Assembly (NCBI GenBank): GCA_034509755.1
Contig: CM067545.1
Coordinates: 46,741,062 to 46,805,061 of the forward strand
Source of the DNA: Anisodus tanguticus
Lineage: Eukaryota; Streptophyta; Magnoliopsida; Solanales; Solanaceae
Direction: 5' to 3'
Length of the DNA stretch: 64,000 nt
The position numbers were made by a program, and so were the translations under genes. Shown here piece after piece: positions 11,501 to 21,639 of the stretch. Numbering within the stretch: the first letter of the stretch is position 1; each line of letters starts with the position of its first letter. The notes beneath the pieces were generated by a model. It made no database searches. It worked only from the letters and a program-made list of their open reading frames with translations, and had not been told where the DNA came from.

Positions 11501-14500
11501 CTGGAAGCACGTGCATTCATTTTGGAGCAAGTTTAATGATACTGTTTTTTCACTTGGAAACGGAAGAAAATTAGATTTTGGGAAGATGCTTGGTTGGGGC
11601 ACTCTCCTTTAAGTACTTGTTTCTGGGACTTGCAGCATATCTTCTTAAAATAATGCTGAGAGAGCTGAGTTATCTACTGCTCAAGGTGGGATCTCTTTCT
11701 GAGAAGAAACTTGAATGATTGGGAAGTACAAAGTACATGTCAACTTCTACATTTGCTTGGTAACACTTCTCTGAACCAATCAAAGATTGATTCCATTACC
11801 TGGAGGGGTCAACAAAATGGTAGCTTTTCAGTCAAATCATGCTACAAGTTGCTATCCGCTTTTGACAATAGAGATTTTTGGCCATGGAAGAAGATTTGGC
11901 ACAAGTACCCCTGAAAGTATCTTGTTTCACTTGGTTAGCGGTTAGACAAGCCTGAACCACTCAAACAAACCTTCAACGATGTAGCTTCCAACTTCGTAGC
12001 AGATGCCCCCTTTGCGAACAACATCCTGAAGATGTCGGTCATCTGTTCTTGCATTGTAAGGTCACTCACATGCAGTGGATCTTGTTCTATAGCATTCTGG
12101 GAGTAGCTTGGTCTATGGAGTTTTTGACCAAACAGAGAGAGTTTAAGCATTCACTCAAAAAGAATCTAGCACACGATTCCCATTGCTATTTGGTGGACAA
12201 TTTGTACAGGAAGAAACTATAGACATTTTGAAGGCAGATCAACAAATATACTTAGCCTTAAGTCTAGAATTCTTTCTTTGCTAGCTTTTTGGTGCTACCT
12301 GGTCATTATAAAAGATATGGATGCCATGTTAGATATGATTGGGAATTTGCACAATTTGTAACTATGTTTTGACACACTAGCTTAGTGTTGTTCTTCTTTT
12401 TAATAATATCTTTTATTACTGATAAAAAAAAGTTTAAGCTTTTTACCAAGTTTGGCAGCAAGATGAAACAGCAACTCATATTCTATCTTCAGGTGCTGAA
12501 CCTGGCGACACTCTGGCTAAGATATTTACTCACAGGTTTCACCTAAATTTTAGTTTAAATAGGAATAGAACCAAGTCTTAGGTTCTCCCCGCCAGCTTTT
12601 GTAAAACATACGTGGATCTTCTTATGCATTAACACTGTGCTTGATTGGAGTAAATGAGGAAGGGTGGAAGGAAAATTGTACCTTTAGTTTCTTTTGGAGC
12701 ACCCATGAGGTTCCTAATTGTATAGATGAATGGGTGGATTTTGTACAGAACCATATTATGGTGTAGGTTCTCTTCTTTTGTATATTGCTAGTGTAGGCAA
12801 AAGGGGATGATAAGTGAATATGTTGATGGATTAGATACCTTTCTATATTCAGCTTTTTTCAATCCCTCCAAAGGTGGATACGAAGGAAGAAATATATATT
12901 CCCTCATTTCAAATTGAATGTCCACATGTGAAGATACCTTTCAAAGTGGCATGTTTCACATGGCTGTTGGCAAGGGAAGCAGTACTGACTCAAGAAAATC
13001 TTAAGAGGAGGAAAATTTCTCTTTGTTCCAGATGTTACTTATATTGTGAAGAAGGTGAGACAGTCAGCCATCTATTTTTACATTGTAGGATTACAATGCA
13101 GCTTTGGAGGATCTTTGTTAATCTTAGGGGCATTAGTTGGGTAATGCCTAATAGGATTACTCAACTACTCCATAGCTGGGAGGAGGCAGGAATAGGTGTT
13201 TCAGATAGAGACAGATGGAGGATTGTCCCAGCTTGCATTTGGTGGACAATTTGGGAAGAGAGGAATTCTAGGTGCTTTGAAGACAGTAGTAGTGAAGCAC
13301 AGAAGATCAAGCTGAATTGCATTAAACTTTTTTGCTTTTGGTGCAAATAGATTTACCTAGAGGAGACTGAATCCATTATTGAGATTCTAAGTTCTTGTTA
13401 GATTTTCAGTTTTGGATCAGTTTTTCTCACTTTTGCTGTAAATATGGTTCTCAGTGCATAGGCACCTATGCACTGACTCAGTCAATACACACAAATGTTA
13501 CATTCTCAAAAAAATTGAATGTCCACCTTTCTCTTTTAGTCCATATCAATATTATGTCCACTTTTGCTAGAATAAAGTATTCATAGAATCACATTAAATA
13601 CATATCTATATTTATATTCCTTAAAAGGTTCTACAAGGGAACCATTGTCCAAGCAAATTTCTCTAGTTTATTCTAAAAAACCAAAAAGCTTACACACGAC
13701 CACACATTCTCTCAACAAATACTATCCAATACAGGATTTAACCTTTCTTCACCTACATGAGAAATCAACATTAGACATTCAATTTTAAAACAGAGGGAAT
13801 AACTTTTATTCTCTTTCCAACCATTTCAAACAGCTAAAACAAAAAGTCCTAAAACATCACTGGAATAAGTAAACCAATCCCGTTTTTCTTTGTTTACATC
13901 CCCTCGCCTTTCCTAAAACCAATTAAAGTTTAACCTAGCAAAAAGGACGTGACACGAAAAAAAATCCACCCAATACATTGTTATGCAATGAAGAACTGGT
14001 AATAAAGAATGTGATTATTCATAATCACAAGCTGAATAAATCATGATCATTGCACCCAAGGGTGTGGCTTAGTGGTCAATGAAGTGGGTTAAAAACCATG
14101 AGGTCTCAGGCAGGGGCAGAGCTAGGAAGGGCCAGGATGAACCCTTCGGCAGAAAACAACACTGTTTATACATGATTAAATTATATTTTATGTATATATG
14201 GTATATGTTGAATCCCCCTGGCTTCTTCACCTGTTTACTTTTTTATATTTTGACCCCCTTAGTGAAAATTCTGGCTCCGCCAGTAGAGACAAAAAAAATA
14301 CTACTAGGTGATTTATTAACATCTGTCCTAGCCTTGGATGACAAAGGTTCGAGGTGAGCGTAAGCTGACCGGTACACCACGCTTATCCAAAAAAAACAAA
14401 TTATGATCATTTCTCTTCATTATTTCGTTGTTGCTTTCTTTGCAAGGTTAAACTAATTATGTTCAAATGCAATATTCAACTAATAAGGAATTCTAAATTA

Positions 14501-14797
14501 CATATATAATTCACAAGTTTATTCACAATATAATAGATCGCAACTATACAGATATCGAGAACAATTTATGAGAAGAGTAGGAAATTACTGAGTGACGTGG
14601 ACATCGCGGACTTCACGGCCGTGAGCTTTATACGTTTTAATGTGAATTCCACGGTGAGGATTCCATAGCCGAATAGTCCGGTCTTTGCCGCAGCTCAGTG
14701 CGTACTCGCCGTTACTGTTAAACCTCGCCGCTAATACAGCTCCGGCGTGTCCTTCCAGCACGTGTACCTTCTGCTTTGGCAGTTGTACATCTGTCAT
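5527..14797 (-). CDS. WDR83: WD40 repeat protein 83 (MORG1) orthologue, 8 exons, intact
   Basis: Exons in transcript order are 14797-14589, 11066-10964, 8823-8716, 7731-7622, 7511-7404, 7313-7268, 7037-6906 and 5610-5527. They sum to 900 nt (299 codons plus TGA). All introns are GT..AG and phases match (split codons Q70, R177, R213). Seven WD40 blades are visible, ending RLWNP, FYWDV, RVWDC, RTFDI, RLLDR, YFWDL and RVWKA, with GHAGAV, GHDSEV and AHDLVV openings. Length and the motif CGKDRTIRLWNPHRGI match the plant WDR83/MORG1 family, a seven-blade scaffold linked to spliceosome and MAPK complexes in animals. I start at the second ATG (14797) because the family begins there; an in-frame ATG at 14830 would add 11 residues. 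The function in plants is inferred from orthology. Confidence 0.93.
5611..6905 (-). other. WDR83 intron 7
   Basis: The donor GTAAAG follows exon 7 and the acceptor TTGCAG precedes exon 8. The intron has no coding potential. It includes the short repeat fragment at 6548-6665 and is otherwise AT-rich unique-looking sequence. Confidence 0.8.
6548..6665 (-). mobile_element. RTE/Au-SINE-like 3' end fragment
   Basis: The segment starts with AATAACAACAACTACAACTA and continues with a motif resembling CCTCAACCCCAAACTCAAGT and a TTGGATTGGCTATGAA block. This resembles the reverse complement of the TTGTTG-tailed 3' ends of plant RTE LINEs and Au-type SINEs. No target-site duplication was found. It lies in WDR83 intron 7 and does not touch a splice site. 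Confidence 0.45.
7732..8715 (-). other. WDR83 intron 3
   Basis: The donor GTGAAT follows exon 3 at 8716 and the acceptor TTTCAG precedes exon 4 at 7731. A run of 12 C at 8141-8152 is the only distinctive feature. Short frames across it have no recognisable domain. Confidence 0.7.
8824..10963 (-). other. WDR83 intron 2 (2.1 kb)
   Basis: It is bounded by donor GTTGAT after exon 2 and acceptor CGCCAG before exon 3. No transposable-element protein remnant, RNA gene or clear repeat is recognised in it. Confidence 0.6.
11434..12429 (+). mobile_element. 5'-truncated L1 LINE in WDR83 intron 1, with TSD
   Basis: The body encodes the C-terminal end of an L1-type ORF2 in broken frames: a WRGQQNGSFSVKSCYKLL stretch (about 11790-11850) and, in another frame, a zinc-finger (zf-RVT) stretch with CPLCEQHPEDVGHLFLHC near 12005-12055. 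It ends in an A-rich tail at about 12424-12430. A 19-bp target-site duplication flanks it (11415-11433 and 12430-12448, AAGTTTAAGCTTTTAACCA with one mismatch). It is a dead, 5'-truncated retrotransposed copy on the strand opposite to WDR83. Confidence 0.88.
12926..13511 (+). mobile_element. Second 5'-truncated L1 LINE in WDR83 intron 1, with TSD
   Basis: An open frame reads through VACFTWLLAREAVLTQENL and then CSRCYLYCEEGETVSHLFLHC-type zinc finger and WWTIWEERNSRCF motifs, the conserved C-terminus of plant L1 ORF2 (zf-RVT). It stops at 13350, is followed by a short 3' UTR and ends in an A-rich run. The flanks are a perfect 15-bp TSD, AAATTGAATGTCCAC, at 12911-12925 and 13512-13526. Only the last part of ORF2 is present, so it cannot move on its own. 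The frame extends upstream into flanking DNA only by chance. Confidence 0.9.
14052..14397 (+). mobile_element. TS-type SINE interrupted by another insertion
   Basis: The 5' part (GGGTGTGGCTTAGTGGTCAA) carries a tRNA-like promoter start, and the 3' part includes GGTGATTTATTAACATCTGT and CTGACCGGTACACCACG before an A-rich tail. These match the TS SINE family of Solanaceae as I know it. A 14-bp TSD flanks it: AAATCATGATCATT at 14038-14051 and AAATTATGATCATT at 14398-14411. The middle is replaced or interrupted by unrelated sequence (14112-14284). It lies in WDR83 intron 1. Confidence 0.8.
14112..14284. mobile_element. Small inverted-repeat element nested in the SINE
   Basis: The segment begins GGGGCAGAGCTAG and ends CTGGCTCCGCC, which are imperfect inverted repeats of each other (about 11 bp). 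The interior is AT-rich with no coding potential. It lies where the SINE internal sequence is expected. No clear target duplication is visible, so the class (MITE or other) is unsure. Confidence 0.5.
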
Positions 14798-14865
14798 CTT
14801 CGCCGGTAACGACAATGGAGTAGGAACCAATCAACCAAATATTGACTGCTGTTCGATAATGGGCT

Positions 14866-15210
14866 TGTAGCCCAAAGAACTTTGGGCCTAACAGGATATA
14901 AGCCCATACAGAATATAATAAGGGAAATCTTACCCAAATAGCTGGTCGGGTTCACTATAAATTTTTCCTAGCCAGCATACATAATTTACCTTTATTTTAC
15001 ATGGTTGTAGCCCAAAGGATTCTGGACGGGCCTAACAGGATATAAGCCCATAATCATATAAAGAAAATCTTACATAAATAATTGATCAGATTCACTGTTT
15101 ATTTTTCCTAGTCGACCTACATAAACTTACCTATATTCTACATGGGTGTAGCCCAAAGGACTCTGAGCCTAACAGGATATAAGCTCATACTGATTTATAC
15201 CTGAATTATA
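14866..15210. repeat. Tandem ~140-bp repeat, 2.5 copies, upstream of WDR83
   Basis: The block TAGCCCAAAG followed shortly by GCCTAACAGGATATAAGC recurs at 14868, 15008 and 15149, giving periods of 140 and 141 bp. Between these anchors the copies share TTTTTCCTAG and an ACATAA..TTACCT block. The array begins about 70 bp upstream of the WDR83 start codon, so it lies in the promoter or 5' UTR. Copies have diverged by scattered substitutions and indels. Confidence 0.85.
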
Positions 15211-15329
15211 TATATATATCCATTAATTATTTTTAGTTTAAGTGATCGGGTGAGCGGCTATTTAAATTAATCAAATGCGATAGAAATAAACAATTTATAG
15301 TAATTCACAATTTAGGACCTAGAACATAA

Positions 15330-15707
15330 ATCTTAAGGTTGAGCCTATTTTCGTGTTGTCCATTTATTTACTAATTTCTGAAAACGCACGTTGCGCATGA
15401 ATCCCTTATCTGTATGTACAAAAATTTATAAATTCACATAAATAAATAAAAACTGTGTAGTTAAATATAAACTAATGAAAAATATAAAATTTATAAAAAT
15501 GATGAATTTCAATCTACATGATAGAATAGGAAAATTATATTTAGTCATAATTATGTATATTCTATATATGGTATATGTGTATTTTAGTTATTACTTATCG
15601 TAATTGTAGCCTAGGATTATGCTTGTACTTTTAGTATATGTACTATGACATTTGAAGGAAATAATCAAGGAAGAATATTTCTTACATGGTATCAGCAGTC
15701 TATGAAA
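15330..15707 (+). mobile_element. LTR end with tRNA-Met primer site, copia-like remnant
   Basis: The motif TTACATGGTATCAGCAG at 15691-15707 looks like an LTR end followed by a primer binding site for initiator tRNA-Met (TGGTATCAG). The AT-rich sequence to its left is plausible LTR, but its left border is not defined; 15330 is a guess. To the right the sequence passes within a few tens of bases into the minus-strand gag relic, so this is a cut-off end without coding sequence. Confidence 0.45.
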
Positions 15708-15719
15708 AGTTCCTGAAAC

Positions 15720-18700
15720 CCTAACAATTCAGCCGACCAGGAGCTCATATCTTCCATTTCTTGGAGACAAATGGGGATCGGCAGGGGATCCTCTAACTGA
15801 ATCCTCTGCACGATCTGTGGGATTGCCTCTGTTAGAGGACCATCCGGGGCCACGTTCTTTCATCGGGGTTCCTCCGCCGGGTTGTCAGTAGGCTGCTCAT
15901 CCAGCTCTGGTTGACCCAACGTCTCTTCTTCAGGCGACATTGTCCCTGAAGCAACTGAGCCGAATGCCCGCTCGATATCTCGGCTACGACAGACTCAGGA
16001 ATCTCTTAATTTTCGGCTGCCTTGGTGTTGGAAATTAGATGCAATGTCTGTTGCATTGTACACAAGGCCTTGGCACGTTGCATCCTTCTTTTCTGAGTCC
16101 TGGATGCGACTCTCGGTGGTGCCTCTTTTTTTCCGGGAGCCTGATTGATAGACCACTTTCCCTCTTCTGTGTTGGCGACTGGTTTAATCATTCTCTGGGG
16201 GCTCGTCCGATCCTCATTTCTCGCCACGATACGAAAGGACGAAACACCCTTGTTGATGTTAAACTTGACCACCCTCTGTTTGGTTTTAGGGAGTGGTTCC
16301 TCATCTATTCGAGGCATGTTCGGCTGTCGATTGGTTGGCATCTATACTTGCCCCCAGGTCTATGCCTGGCGTCGATAGGGACTCTTTTGAACCTCATGGT
16401 TTGTTTCTGAAGTTCTCGTTCAATGTCCCTTGAGTATTTAGGGCGGCTATGAAAACTGCTCCTAGCTGGCTGCCTGTTATCACGAATGTCATGTAGGCTG
16501 CCTAACCGGTTGAACACAGAGGTCCTTGTGGCCTTCTCTTATTCTGTAGGTTTTTTTGGGACCCATACCCTTTTCATCGGCTATTTCCAGTTGGTGTCCC
16601 TTGACTCATTAGGCTTAGCAAAAGATACCATATATATTGGTACTATGGGAAAGGGGTCGGTATCAATGGACATTTCAGCCATTGTCGGCTAGCTTGAACC
16701 TCCCCTCCTTGATGCCTTTTTGGATCGCCTTTATGAAGATCACACAATTAGAAGTAGAGTGACCGTATGAATTATGCCACTTACAGTACTTCTTATCTTT
16801 TAGTTACTCGGCATGCGGAATCCTATGACCATCAAGCAGCCGAATTTGCTTATCTTTGAGCATATGATCAAAGATCTGATCTGCCGTCTTGATGTCAACC
16901 GAGTAACCGATTCTGTCATCGGATGGACTCGTCTCCTTACCTTTTACGGTTTTCAAGATTGGGGAAGAGTAAACCTTACCCCTAACAATCTCGGCCACCA
17001 TTGCGTCTACCGTACAATCGACTGACTCTAAGTCAGACTCATCCGCTTCAATGACGGATACCAAGTGGGAGCCTCGATTTCAGCTGACTCTTCTCCGCTC
17101 CTTTTCTTGGATGTACTGCTCTATTTGGCTAGCCTTTTCGGCTAACTGGCTCAGGTCAGAGCAAGATTGTCCTACCAGCTTCTCCTTTAACTGAGGGTGC
17201 ATGTTGTTGATTATCATGTAGGCACACTCAGACTCGGGGAAGTGTACGGTGCATTTTCCAACCTTCTTTCTGAATCTCTCGATAAAATCGGCAGCCGATT
17301 CATCGACCTGCTGCTTAAGATTTGTTAGATCAGTCACGGTAACCTGAGGTTGGGGCCAATAGAACCTATTATGGAAGCAACCCTCCATGTCAGCCCAGCT
17401 CTGTATGGAATCATGAGCCAAAGAGGAGTACCATGTGAAAGTTGTTCCCGTTAGAGAGAGGGAATATCTGTAACTTTTGATACTCATTCTGGCCAGCCTC
17501 GCTGCATTGGGCAGTAAATCTACCGATTTGCTCGATAGTGGATTTGTCATCGTCGCCAGAGAAGATGGAAAACTCTGGTGTTTTGAAGTCCCTCGGCAAA
17601 GGTGCTATCTGATCTACCCAATTGGGGTAGGACTTCTTATAAACAGGCATATCCAAAGGTTTCAGTTGGATGCCGAAGTACCTCCGCATGGTATTAACAA
17701 TAATATCTAGGTTTATCAGTTGTGACGTCCCCTGCCGATTCTCTACTGGATTCAGTTGGTAGGCGTTCTGCACTGGCGGCCTCAATTCTACACTTTGTGG
17801 ACAGGGTTGTGAAGGTTGTAGGTGGTTTTTGGCCATTACCAATAGGTGGGGTAATGCCCCATGGCTGCTATTGGGTATGGCCACCGAAGCCTGCAACCTG
17901 AGCTCCTGGAACGGCTAACGGAGCCTGAAGATAAGGTGGAACTATGTTCCATGGTTGCTCTCCTCGGACGTTCTTAGAAAGTTTACGCTTCATGGAAGGT
18001 ATGGATTGGGTACCGCCAATGACTGCTGGAATGGTTTCCCGCTATAAATAGCTTCCCCAGATAGCCGAGCTAAGTCATAGCTAGGGGCTATCAGCTGCCA
18101 ATTCGGTTGGCCAACGTTGTTCGCCTGCATCGTAGGGACGTTTGTAGAAACGTACGGCATAACGGAAGGCAATCCAAAATGTCCTTGAGCTTGAACTGGT
18201 CTCCGAGACATGTTAATCTGCCCATACTGCAGACTAGCTTGGTTAAGTGGCATGTTTTTCCCACCAAGGTTCGACGGCGACCATGCAGTGTGCTGGTTGC
18301 CAGGCGATAGGGTTTGTGTTCCTAGGTGCGCTATGGGCTGTGCCTGAGTGGACACTGGTTGATGCACATGCGGCTGAGGAATAACACTGGAGTCACTGTC
18401 TCATGCTGAACAGCACCGCTCGTTAGAGGGATGACAGAACTAGCCGAACATTCTCCTGGGTGCATTCGGTGGGTTTCCATCTCCCTTACTTGCTGAACCT
18501 CATTATGTACCATCAGCTTCACAATGTCAGCCAACTGTTTAAAAACTTGGTACATAATATCGTGGATGCTCAAGTCAATCTGTTGTCTAATAAAAGAAGT
18601 TGTCATTATGGTTGGACCTTCAGATTGGCTAGATTCTTCCACAGCTTGGGTTGATGGAGGAAGTGGAGGGGTATCCACCGATGTAGGCATACCCGCGGAG

Positions 18701-18870
18701 GATGCTGGTTCATTGTTCCTTCTGGGAGGATTTTGTTTAGGATGTGGACTGGACTCGAGGTTCATTTTCTTACAAGACCTTAAGCGCATACACCAAGAAT
18801 GATCCTGACCTGGAAAATTAAACTTTGCTATTAATTCACCTATGGTCCCACTGGGCGTGCCAAATTTATT
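15720..18870 (-). pseudogene. Gypsy-type gag relic without pol
   Basis: Read on the minus strand from about 18870 downward: a Ser/Pro-rich N-terminus, a Gln/Pro-rich region (17990-18370), then a retrotransposon gag domain with PEFSIFSGDDDKSTIE (about 17600), FTWYSSL, QSWADMEGCF, VDESAADFIERFRKK and EKASQIEQYIQEKERR, and downstream KYCKWHNSYGHSTSNC, a zinc-knuckle-like motif near 16790. Gag would form the particle around retrotransposon RNA. The frame is broken by an indel in a CT run near 17455 and by an in-frame stop at 17080. No protease, RT or integrase follows; the element ends at the LTR remnant near 15707. Confidence 0.8.
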
Positions 18871-19520
18871 CTCGCCCCGAATTCTGCCTTCTGCCATTTT
18901 ATCGGCTGATGAAATCGGGAGACAAATTAATTCCTTAACTTAAGCGATTTGGGTTGAAAACATAACTCTAATTTCCAGCAATGGGTTCCCCAACTACTCC
19001 ATAAAGTGTTAGGACGGTGGTGTGAGTAAACTAAGAGGTAAGAAACATGAATACAATCGAGTAAAGTAAAAGTAAGGGATAAAAGATAAAGATAGATAAA
19101 ATTTGAGTTGTTTGATTGATTGTGTGTATATACAAAAAATGTGTTCTATTTATAGTACAAAAAGAGGAAAAGCTGTACAAACGTGCCCCCATGTCAGCCA
19201 TCAAGTAACCCACCAAGTTTAATAGCCGACTATGGGGGAGGTGGTGCCGATTTTCTCGCCCGCTACTCCTCTTGCTCGGATAATGGCCCCTTTCTTTTAG
19301 CTGTCGTTAGCTGTTATCGCTTATGGGGGTCTAAAAACCCTTTTGACTTGGTCGTTGAGGCGTCTGCGTTTGAGTGGGTCCCAGTCATACCTCTAACTGA
19401 CAACTCGGCTGAGATGCATTGGTAGCCGATGAAGTTCTTGTAGTCGAGGGCTAGGAGTAAATTTGGCCCTGAAATAGTTCGGTTGTCACTGAATTCGGCT
19501 AAACACTTATCTATTTTTTA
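18840..19520 (-). repeat. Probable 5' LTR/leader of the gag-only gypsy relic
   Basis: On the minus strand, TTTGGCACGCCCAGTGGGAC (about 18842-18861) has the look of a gypsy primer-binding region just upstream of gag. The ATG frame from 18897 runs through this site, which suggests the real gag start lies further in. The rest (to about 19520) contains repeated CGGCT words and no gene and is most likely LTR. Neither LTR edge is fixed because no second LTR copy is in the window. Confidence 0.45.
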
Positions 19521-19881
19521 GTGTTAACAAAACTAGATAAGTTTTTGGTGATGGTCTAATGTGGAGAAAATAACAGCAAGAAATTAAAATTAAGAAAACC
19601 TATATCATAATGTTGAGCCAAATCGGATCTCCAGTGGAGCGGAGGCAATAGCATAGACAAGATTTAACTAAGGGGATTTAAATTATAAAGAATGAAGAAG
19701 TCGAAGGGATTCAACACCCACTAGATATATGTAAAAAATAATTTTAATCTTATATATCAATGTAATTTTTTTGACAAAGGTGAACCATCTTCCGGTAGTA
19801 CCTAGCTCCGTGCCCAGATACGGGTTCGGTCATATCCAATAATTTTGCTCAAAAAGTATATTTATGTTAAGAATTTAATGT
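19521..19881. other. Unassigned AT-rich spacer
   Basis: No coding sequence, RNA gene or defined repeat is recognised between the gypsy leader and the CACTA MITE. The ACCATCTTCCGGTAGTACCTA stretch near 19785 has no interpretation. Confidence 0.3.
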
Positions 19882-20229
19882 CACTACAAGAAGAAAGACA
19901 TTTGCCAATAACATTTTTGTTGCCATATGTTGGATGTTATTGCCAAAAGTACTTGTCGCAACAACAAAAATTATTGCATGCCGTTGCAATAACATCCGTT
20001 GCGAAAAGTTTTCTTCGAACTGTATAAGCGCAATAATCAATTTTAGCTCGAATCGTTTGTAGGGGAACCCTACCTTCTCTGATCCATTCGACACAAAAAT
20101 ATGTTTTTTTGTTGTCATTTACGTTTTTAGCAACAATATATTAAAATTTTGTTGTCATTTACATTTTTTAGCAATAATATATTTATTGTTGCTAAAGTTT
20201 TGTTGCCAATTCTATACTCTCTTGTAGTG
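19882..20229. mobile_element. CACTA-superfamily MITE, 348 bp, with TSD
   Basis: It starts CACTACAAGAAGAAAGA and ends CTCTCTTGTAGTG, the inverted CACTACAAGA terminus of plant CACTA (CMC) transposons. A 3-bp TSD, TGT, flanks it at 19879-19881 and 20230-20232, the length this superfamily makes. The interior has short inverted words around TTGTTGTCATTTAC (twice at 20110-20165) and GCAACAA, and no transposase, so it depends on an autonomous relative. Confidence 0.88.
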
Positions 20230-20739
20230 TGTAAACTTAGATGCTATATTTCCAGGATTAGGATTCGTAAATATGTTAATAGATTCTTGATCTATATCTT
20301 CAATTTTTGGGTTTGTGTATGTTATGTCTATCTAACCGGGCCAGAGCTATTTGGGTGTAGCCCGTTGAACATTATTTGGATGGGCTCGGATCCTTTGAAT
20401 GATTTCATATGCCTTTAACGTACGGGCTTTGAATTTGGACAGATAGTTATTAACACTTGCAATCTTCATTCTAAAATCCTAAACTCGTAAAATTGAAATC
20501 CTAATTCGGCTTATATATATCTCCCCTAAGAAAAATTACCAAAGACAATGAGGGTGGAGTGATCTATTAATTACTACTTCGTTTCAAGAATCCTTCTTTT
20601 TTAATTATTCACCAAAAAGAAATCCACAATTTTTCACCTCCAATTATGTTGGCTGTTTCCAAGTAATTAAGCTCATACATTGTAGTGGGTGTACCTTTAA
20701 AATTTTTGCTACTGATAAGTCTAACTTGATTATTGCCCT

Positions 20740-20975
20740 GATGCATGAACCACGATATGTACAACTAATTGTAGTACAAACGATATACACTTACCATGTA
20801 TATCACGGACGTGTGGTCTTTTACACCCCCGCAGTCATAGCGGGCGGTCTTCGTACGCTGAGACTGTCCCTAAAATCTTCAAAAAGGACAGAGGGAAGAC
20901 TCTTTGTAAAGATGTCTGAAATTTGATACATGAAAGGGACATGAAAGATGCGTACTTATCCACGAGCTATAATTT
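20740..20975 (-). mobile_element. Copia fragment A: LTR edge plus RNase H tail
   Basis: It contains ACCATGTATATCACGGACGT and GTGGTCTTTTACACCCCCGC, matching copy C at 21855-21905, then the minus-strand end of copia RNase H to about 20930, where similarity decays. It is cut on both sides and cannot encode a protein. Confidence 0.75.
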
Positions 20976-21005
20976 GTAAGAGTACAATGCTAATTTGATT
21001 CCCTT

Positions 21006-21121
21006 TGTAAGAGTACAATGCTAATTAATTACAAATAATTTGATACAAAATATTACAACTAATTGTGGTACAAACCGTGATATACACTTACCATGTATAT
21101 CACGGACGTGTGGTCTTTTAC
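21006..21121 (-). mobile_element. Copia fragment B: partial LTR next to the EC1 start
   Basis: This 116-bp stretch matches 21781-21893 nearly base for base (AAGAGTACAATGCTAATTAA, then GTGATATACACTTACCATGT), and stops at the LTR edge CTTTTA. It ends about 24 bp before the EC1-like ATG. No pol sequence follows it, so it is an isolated LTR piece. Confidence 0.75.
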
Positions 21122-21145
21122 ATAGTTACATAGCTAATTAACAAC

Positions 21146-21600
21146 ATGAAGAGTATTCCCATAATCCTCAAAGTTGTAGTACTACTTACCCTAATCTCAT
21201 GGATTAATATTCTTCAAGCTCGACCACTATCCACTAAATCTAGCAATACTACACTTTTGGCACGTTTAAAATTACAAGATGATGAAGAAGGGTCGTCATT
21301 GCAGTGCTGGGATTCATTGTTCGAGCTCCAAGAATGCACTGGAGAAATTGTGTTTTTCTTCATTAATGGTGAAACCTACCATGCACCGGAGAAATCGTGT
21401 TTTTCTTCATTAATGGTGAAACCTACCTAGGTCAAGATTGTTGTGGTGCCATACGAACTATTGAACGCCAATGTTGACCATCTATGCTTGGTTCTATTGG
21501 TTTTACTTCGGAAGAAGGAGATATTCTACATGGATATTGTGATGCTAGTGATTCTAGTTCAACCCCAGAGATACCATCATCTCCTAATTTGGCTCCATAA
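21146..21600 (+). pseudogene. EC1: Egg-cell-secreted protein 1 (EC1)-like pseudogene
   Basis: Intronless, as is usual for EC1 genes. It opens with a signal peptide (residues 1 to about 25, rich in I/L/V) and then shows the prolamin-like domain: SLQCWDSLFELQECTGEI, INGETYLGQDCC, AIRTIERQC, GFTSEEGDILHGYC and a Ser/Pro tail ending at TAA 21598-21600. EC1 proteins are secreted by the egg cell and promote sperm activation in Arabidopsis. Two lesions break it: a 47-bp tandem duplication (40-bp units at 21341-21380 and 21388-21427) shifts the frame, and a later TGG codon of the conserved CWP motif is TGA. Without the duplication the frame would still meet that TGA. It lies between copia fragments B and C. 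Confidence 0.88.
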
Positions 21601-21639
21601 GTAGATTTATTTTAGTAAACTTTGACATGGTTGATACTA

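Noticed and set aside
14079..14357. 92-codon plus-strand frame
   Set aside because: It runs across a SINE and the nested insert; no protein family resemblance.
16039..16410. Plus-strand frames over 16039-18802
   Set aside because: They are antisense shadows of the minus-strand gypsy gag.
20101..20180. Repeated TTTTGTTGTCATTTAC words taken as an independent repeat
   Set aside because: They lie inside the CACTA MITE and are part of its internal structure.
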